Shown: one piece after another, positions 7,622-11,241 of the stretch | Layout of the letters: each line of letters opens with the position of its first letter | Numbering within the stretch: position 1 is the first letter of the stretch | Source of the DNA: Lachnospiraceae bacterium | GTDB taxonomy: Bacteria; Bacillota; Clostridia; Lachnospirales; Lachnospiraceae | NCBI GenBank assembly: GCA_017443685.1 | Contig: JAFSYD010000101.1 | Coordinates: 1-11,241, forward strand | Direction of reading: 5' to 3' | Length of the DNA: 11,241 nt | Translations under genes and position numbers: made by a program | The notes under the pieces: generated by a model | Database searches by the model: none | The model's input: the letters and a program-made list of their open reading frames with translations, nothing else | Told to the model about the DNA's origin: nothing

Positions 7622-8611
7622 TTAGTCAAAATATTTTTCATCAACTTCAAAATCTTTGTTGATCGTCCATCCGCTTTGCTTTCCGGCTGTTCCCTTTGAG
7701 ACAATGCCAAGTTCTGTAAGATAAGAGATAGCCCTTTTAGTCGCAGATGTACCAAGCCTTGTTTCTACTTGAATCTTTTTCTGTGAAATCATTGGTTCCT
7801 TTTTCATCCAGTTATAGATATCAAGGGCGTTCTGTAAAATATCTTCCCGAGCTTTCCTCTTTGGGCTGCCGGAATTGAATGCAACAAGCTTTTCCCAATT
7901 TATGGTTCCGTCAATATTACAAAACTCCGCTGAAAAATCCCGGATCAGTCGATTGGATGCCTTTGCGTAACTTATTTTATAGTCATCAATGTATTTCTCG
8001 GGTAGTGTGCCCATAAAGGAAATGATCTTTGTGTAAAAATCCCTGTCCCCGGTGATTATTTCCCAGAACTCTTCCCCGGCGACTTCCTCATATATCTTGG
8101 CCTTGCCTCTGCCGGTTTCATTTTTAGTGCCATAGGCGTAACCGACAATCGCCTCAAAACGAATCTTGCTGCCGGATGTTTTTAATGCCCGCCCCGCTTT
8201 TGTAAAATTTTCTTCCTGTCGTTTTTTATTGTCAGCATTAAAAACGGACGTTCCGCTTTTTACAGCAACGACGTACTTGACATTATTATCAGGGTCAAAA
8301 ATTTCTATATCCACGCCTTCTGTATTTGACTTGATACCGTTGGAAGCAGCAATAGCGATAGGTTCAAAAAAGCAGTTGCCGAAAATGGTTTCCTCGCTTG
8401 AACTCACGAAAGCCTGCAAAATGGATTCAATTATTTCGGAAGAAGTCTGCATGGATTTTGCGCGATACAGATAGGGGTTCTTCGAACGCATAATATCCTT
8501 GATGTTAATACTGTCTATCTTTGAAATGAGAGCACTATAGAAATTCTCTAAAGCATTTGCTATTGCTTTTTTTACTTCCGTTTCGTCATAACTTGTGTTA
8601 ATCGGTTCCAT
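7622..8611 (-). CDS. Type II restriction endonuclease, PmeII-like, with C-terminal winged helix
   Basis: This is the predicted DNA-cleaving partner of the adjacent C5 methyltransferase. It has 329 residues. The segment RSKNPYLYRAKSM, then SSSEETIFGN and FFEPIAIA (residues 42-88), and GVDIEIFDPDNN..YVVAVKSG (99-120) resemble NCBI's PmeII family of type II endonucleases from memory. Asp101 and Lys118 would be the PD-(D/E)xK metal and catalytic residues, with an upstream acidic residue such as Glu83 as an extra ligand; the residue two before Lys118 is Ala rather than the usual Glu/Asp. FWEIITGDRDFYTKII (182-197) fits the family too. Residues ~262-310 look like a winged helix-turn-helix (ISQKKIQVETRLGTSATKRA, then ISYLTELGIV), which I do not recall from this family. 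The ATG has GGAGG 5 nt upstream and lies 14 nt inside the methyltransferase end, implying coupled translation. Confidence is high for nuclease of an R-M pair, moderate for the family. Confidence 0.75.
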   Translation of the reverse strand: MEPINTSYDETEVKKAIANALENFYSALISKIDSINIKDIMRSKNPYLYRAKSMQTSSEIIESILQAFVSSSEETIFGNCFFEPIAIAASNGIKSNTEGVDIEIFDPDNNVKYVVAVKSGTSVFNADNKKRQEENFTKAGRALKTSGSKIRFEAIVGYAYGTKNETGRGKAKIYEEVAGEEFWEIITGDRDFYTKIISFMGTLPEKYIDDYKISYAKASNRLIRDFSAEFCNIDGTINWEKLVAFNSGSPKRKAREDILQNALDIYNWMKKEPMISQKKIQVETRLGTSATKRAISYLTELGIVSKGTAGKQSGWTINKDFEVDEKYFD

Positions 8612-9794
8612 CGTTTCCTCCGATTCTCATTGCGTTTTTGATTCTGTTGTGTACGCTTGTTCCCCTGAATCTCTTGGTTGTAATAGTGGCTGTATTGTCA
8701 GCCGTGGCTATAATGGCTTTACCGATCGCCTTTGCGAGTCCGATCGGAACAGCGTTTCCGATTTGTTTATATTTTGCAGCGGTTGTTCCTGTGAATATCC
8801 ATTCATCGGGGAATTGTTGAATACGAGCGTATTCTTTAACGCTTAATGGTCTGTCTTGTATAGGATGACAAAGCATTGTTGCCTTCTGCGCGGGGGCTGT
8901 TGTAATAGTTGGTGACGGTTGAGAATACGAAAGTCTACGATAGAATCCCACCTTACCTCCACCTGACCTAAATGCGCCGCCCATTGCAACAGGTATTAAA
9001 GCCTCAGGCAGATCCCTCCAATTGCCACCTTCAGGAACCATATGTAGATACTTTTTTCTGTCACTGCTTAAAGTTCCGCATTCTCCGGGATCATCCTCCA
9101 AATCTTTGATTACCTTTCCAACTGTTTTCCAACGGTATTCGGAATTTTGGTGCATCTGAAAATGCGTAGGGAACGGCAAAAAGATATCTTCGTTATCACG
9201 GCTTCCAATAAGCACGAAGCGTTCTCGAAACTGGGGAACTCCGTAGTTTACCGCGTCAAGTATCCCGTAAACCGTTTTGTATTTTAATTTATCAAACTCA
9301 GACAGTATAACATCTAAAACAGTACCCAATTTCTGATTCGGATCGCTATCGTCGTGTTGTTCTGCGGGAACGTGCTTTAATGGGGATGACATAATGCCTT
9401 TTACATTTTCCATAATAAAGAAACGAGGACGAATACAATCAATCATACGTATAAAGTCCATGAACAAGCTGCCTCGGGGATCATTGATCCCGAGCCTTTT
9501 TCCCGCCGTTGAGAAGGGTTGGCAGGGTGGGCCTCCACAAATCAGAAATGGCTCCCCGTGATGCAATCCGGTTAATTCGAGGATGGTTTCAGGAGCGATA
9601 TTTCTTATATCGCCGGCAAGGACGTTGCGATTATTCGCCTTCATCGTTTCCACACAGGCAGGCTCAAAATCCTGACCGATAACTACATTAAGACCGGCCC
9701 TCTCTAATCCGATATCCAGACCCATTGCTCCGGAAAATAAAGATATGACATCTCTGTTATTCGCATATATATTAAAATCATTTTTCATATTCAT
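8598..9794 (-). CDS. DNA (cytosine-5-)-methyltransferase of an R-M system
   Basis: This enzyme transfers a methyl group from S-adenosylmethionine to carbon 5 of cytosine in its target site, protecting host DNA from the partner nuclease. All main motifs are present in order. They are motif I (DVISLFSGAMGLDIGLERAG, 15-34), motif IV with catalytic Cys91 (GGPPCQPFSTAG), motif VI (Glu129-Asn-Val), motif VIII (QFRER, 188-192), motif IX (RLSYSQPSPTITT) and motif X (YKQIGNAVPIGLAKAIG). The target recognition region lies between VIII and IX (HMVPEGGNWRDLPEALIPVA, then GGGKVGFYRR); its specificity cannot be read reliably. I prefer the ATG at 9794 (398 residues) because GAGG (9801-9804) is 6 nt upstream. 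The in-frame ATG at 9815 would add 7 residues but has no ribosome binding site. It follows the RHH gene by 45 nt and overlaps the nuclease gene. G+C is low for the window (23 of 60 in 9361-9420), suggesting transfer. Confidence 0.95.
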   Translation of the reverse strand: MNMKNDFNIYANNRDVISLFSGAMGLDIGLERAGLNVVIGQDFEPACVETMKANNRNVLAGDIRNIAPETILELTGLHHGEPFLICGGPPCQPFSTAGKRLGINDPRGSLFMDFIRMIDCIRPRFFIMENVKGIMSSPLKHVPAEQHDDSDPNQKLGTVLDVILSEFDKLKYKTVYGILDAVNYGVPQFRERFVLIGSRDNEDIFLPFPTHFQMHQNSEYRWKTVGKVIKDLEDDPGECGTLSSDRKKYLHMVPEGGNWRDLPEALIPVAMGGAFRSGGGKVGFYRRLSYSQPSPTITTAPAQKATMLCHPIQDRPLSVKEYARIQQFPDEWIFTGTTAAKYKQIGNAVPIGLAKAIGKAIIATADNTATITTKRFRGTSVHNRIKNAMRIGGNDGTD

Positions 9795-9839
9795 AAAAAA
9801 CCTCGCAATCAGCATTCGAAGAATATGACTCTGTCAGGG

Positions 9840-10022
9840 TCACACAGACGCTTTCTGCTGTTGTCTTTTTTCATTTTTATCAATGATGTCATTTGCTTCT
9901 ATAATTGCTGTACGTCTGATAAATTCGCTATATGATGCATATGCTTCCAATCTTGCAGCTTGTTTAAACTTATCGAGCTCCTCGCTGCTAACTCGTATGC
10001 TGATAGAAATATCCTTAGCCAT
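9840..10022 (-). CDS. Ribbon-helix-helix DNA-binding protein, first gene of the R-M operon
   Basis: This is a 60-residue protein with the typical RHH layout: a beta strand (DISISIRVS, residues 4-12), helix A (SEELDKFKQAARLEAY) and helix B (SYSEFIRRTAIIEA), then a charged Lys/Gln tail. It resembles antitoxins and regulators of the DUF1778/CopG type, which bind DNA as dimers through the strand and usually repress their own operon. No toxin gene adjoins it; the next gene downstream is the methyltransferase, 45 nt away. It is therefore best read as a regulator of the R-M operon, in the position often held by a controller (C) protein; that role is inference. The start is supported by GGAGGA at 10031-10036, 8 nt before ATG, and by the strong promoter just upstream. 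An orphan antitoxin is the alternative. Confidence 0.8.
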   Translation of the reverse strand: MAKDISISIRVSSEELDKFKQAARLEAYASYSEFIRRTAIIEANDIIDKNEKRQQQKASV

Positions 10023-10043
10023 AATATAAATCCTCCGAATTGC

Positions 10044-10071
10044 ATTATATCAAAACGTGCAACATTGTCAA
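10044..10071 (-). promoter_or_regulatory. Consensus promoter of the R-M operon
   Basis: On the - strand, TTGACA (10066-10071) and TATAAT (10044-10049) are both perfect hexamers with a 16-bp spacer. Transcription would begin near 10037, leaving a leader of about 15 nt that starts at the Shine-Dalgarno sequence. The -35 is embedded in a short inverted repeat, ATTG-A-CAAT (10064-10072), a possible operator. Confidence 0.8.
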
Positions 10072-10156
10072 TACATATCCGTGCGATTGTATCGGTAATA
10101 GAATTGTAACTATGCAGAATGCCGTTTAAGCTTTGTAAGCGATGCCCATTTCCTGA

Positions 10157-10185
10157 TTTACAACGGCGTGGTTTCAGATTATAAT
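10157..10185 (+). promoter_or_regulatory. Promoter of the PilZ-HAD gene pair
   Basis: TTTACA (10157-10162, one mismatch to consensus) and TATAAT (10180-10185) are separated by 17 bp. The expected start of transcription near 10192 gives a ~42-nt leader to the ATG at 10234 and rules against the upstream GTG (10168) and ATG (10189) starts. Confidence 0.7.
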
Positions 10186-10233
10186 GAAATGGCATCACAA
10201 GAATTTTCAGAAAGCATAAGAGAAGGTGTGAAA

Positions 10234-10536
10234 ATGGATGAGAGAAGAGTGTTCGAGAGATTTGATACGGCAATAGAGGCGATCCTGGTTTACGGTGACT
10301 TACGCATGCCCTGTGTCGTCTGCGACGTCAGCGAGGGAGGCATCGGCATAGTCGTTAAGAAAGCCGACACGTCAGAAAAGCCGGATCTCTCTTATGGGGT
10401 TAAGCTGCATTACATATTCACCAATGACGAGCTCGACCTTGCGCATGAGTGTTTCTTTGTATATATGAAAGAGACGGAAGACGAGTACCGGATAGGGGCG
10501 GTAAGCCGCGAAGAAGACCTTGAGGCCTTACAATGA
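10234..10536 (+). CDS. PilZ domain protein, c-di-GMP receptor type
   Basis: This is a single-domain PilZ protein of 100 residues, probably a cytosolic receptor that passes cyclic di-GMP signals to a partner controlling motility or surface functions. Both halves of the ligand-binding signature are visible: RxxxR (Arg5-VFE-Arg9) near the N-terminus and DxSxxG (Asp31, Ser33, Gly36) about 25 residues later, followed by the hydrophobic strand IGIVV. The ATG at 10234 is chosen because AGAAGG (10221-10226) lies 7 nt upstream and the predicted transcript begins near 10192. In-frame GTG (10168) would add 22 residues lacking domain features. Its stop overlaps the start of the HAD phosphatase by ATGA, so the two are translationally coupled. 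It diverges from the R-M operon. The domain call is strong; the signalling output is unknown. Confidence 0.85.
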   Translation: MDERRVFERFDTAIEAILVYGDLRMPCVVCDVSEGGIGIVVKKADTSEKPDLSYGVKLHYIFTNDELDLAHECFFVYMKETEDEYRIGAVSREEDLEALQ

Positions 10537-11241
10537 CAGGATCAACGATCAGACTGGTAGCGTGTGATATGGACGGGACGCTCCTGAATGATGCAAAAGA
10601 AAAGCCTGCGGATTTTATCCCGTGGGTTGTGGCGCATCCCGATATTCGCGTTGTGATCGCGAGCGGGAGACAGTATGCAACTCTGCGCGCGGATTTTGAG
10701 GAGATTGCCGACCGGCTGTATTATCTGGCCGATAATGGGGCGCTTGTGTTCTATCGGGACGAGCTTCTGCACGTGGATGAGATCGACAAAGCAATCGTTA
10801 TGGATACGCTTGCGCGCATTGACGGGATCACGGGTATGGTACCGATCGTCTGCGGAGCAAATTCGGCTTATATGAGACACAGTTCGGCCGACGCCGAAGC
10901 CAATGGGCATATGTATTATAAGAAGCTGGCGTTTGTGGAAGAGTTTGCTGACTGCGTGGCCGGTGATGAGATTGTGAAGATCGCGTGTTTTCTTGAAAAA
11001 GGAGATCCGAATGACGTGATCCGGCGGCTTGATGGGATCGATCCGTGTCTTGCAGCGGTGATCTCCGGGGATCAGTGGATCGACGTTCTTCTGAAGGGGG
11101 TTAATAAAGGAACCGGTGTCCGTGCCATCCAGGAAAAGTACGGCATTCTGCCGGAAGAGTCGATGGCGTTCGGGGATTTCCTGAATGACTATGAGCTGCT
11201 TATGGCTTGTACGGAAAGCTATGCGATGGCCAATGCGCATC
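10533..11241 (+). CDS. Cof-type HAD phosphatase, 3' end outside window
   Basis: This is a haloacid dehalogenase superfamily hydrolase, probably a soluble Mg-dependent phosphatase of the Cof (IIB) group acting on sugar phosphates, flavin nucleotides or similar small molecules; the substrate cannot be told. The first 236 residues are present. Motif I is DMDGTLL, with nucleophile Asp12 and acid/base Asp14. Motif II is ASGRQ, with Ser44. ADNGALV follows at about residue 68. Motif III has Lys188 in LLKGVNKGTG, and motif IV is GDFLND with Asp215 and Asp219. All catalytic residues are intact. The frame is open to the last base, where MANAH begins the typical C-terminal stretch. The ATG at 10533-10535 overlaps the PilZ stop (ATGA) and has GAGG at 10522-10525, 7 nt upstream. 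PilZ pairing may be incidental co-transcription. Confidence 0.92.
   Translation, partial: MTGSTIRLVACDMDGTLLNDAKEKPADFIPWVVAHPDIRVVIASGRQYATLRADFEEIADRLYYLADNGALVFYRDELLHVDEIDKAIVMDTLARIDGITGMVPIVCGANSAYMRHSSADAEANGHMYYKKLAFVEEFADCVAGDEIVKIACFLEKGDPNDVIRRLDGIDPCLAAVISGDQWIDVLLKGVNKGTGVRAIQEKYGILPEESMAFGDFLNDYELLMACTESYAMANAH

Noticed and set aside
9795..9815. Methyltransferase start at ATG 9815
   Set aside because: No Shine-Dalgarno sequence precedes it, whereas GAGG lies 6 nt before ATG 9794; the 7 extra residues contain no family motif.
9840..10022. Toxin-antitoxin pair
   Set aside because: Only the RHH antitoxin-like gene is present; no small toxin gene adjoins it on either side, and the neighbours are the methyltransferase and a divergent PilZ gene.
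10168..10233. Longer PilZ gene starting at GTG 10168 or ATG 10189
   Set aside because: Both lie upstream of the transcription start predicted from the TTTACA/TATAAT promoter, and neither has a good ribosome binding site; ATG 10234 has AGAAGG 7 nt upstream.
10542..11240. Long - strand open frame opposite the HAD gene
   Set aside because: The + strand frame contains all four HAD motifs in order; the antisense frame has low-plausibility composition and is a shadow.

Overview
The window looks like a chromosomal segment of a Gram-positive Firmicute, most likely class Clostridia and plausibly family Lachnospiraceae. The evidence is the clostridial-style DnaK/DnaJ/MetF proteins, strong GGAGG-type ribosome binding sites, consensus -35/-10 promoters, and a secreted surface protein ending in a sortase-type SPKTG / membrane segment / KKR signal. 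Genus cannot be read from the sequence.

Positions 1-4806 are housekeeping genes, all on the + strand: the 3' part of dnaK, dnaJ after a 192-bp gap, metF, a GC-rich hairpin, and an FAD-dependent dehydrogenase of the uncharacterised COG2509 type with an N-terminal four-cysteine cluster. Together they cover protein folding, one-carbon/methionine metabolism and an unassigned redox reaction. A good intrinsic terminator closes this block at 4871-4898.

Positions 4807-7590 form an accessory surface-protein locus. A 502-bp non-coding stretch holds a 12-bp perfect direct repeat with a 20-bp period just upstream of a promoter with a consensus -10 but a poor -35. It then holds a ~216-bp imperfect palindrome (5060-5275) ending about 20 bp before the gene's Shine-Dalgarno sequence. 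The gene starts with TTG and encodes a 738-residue secreted, wall-anchored protein. Its head is AT-rich and its Ser/Thr/Gly-rich stalk and anchor become very GC-rich, which suggests a mosaic. A strong bidirectional terminator (7557-7587) separates it from the convergent genes that follow.

Positions 7622-10022 (- strand) are a compact type II restriction-modification operon with lower GC than the housekeeping block. Its transcription order is a 60-residue ribbon-helix-helix regulator, a C5-cytosine DNA methyltransferase, and a PmeII-like restriction endonuclease with a winged-helix C-terminus that overlaps the methyltransferase by 14 nt. A consensus promoter drives it with an unusually short predicted leader of about 15 nt. 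The RHH protein sits where a controller (C) protein often sits in other R-M systems.

Positions 10157-11241 return to the + strand. A divergent promoter drives a small PilZ-domain protein (a c-di-GMP receptor-type fold), whose stop codon overlaps the start of a Cof-type HAD phosphatase by ATGA. The phosphatase runs off the window end.

The candidates most worth attention are the RHH-led R-M operon with its HTH-fused nuclease, and the repeat-plus-palindrome control region in front of the mosaic surface protein. No tRNA, rRNA, CRISPR array or transposase was seen.
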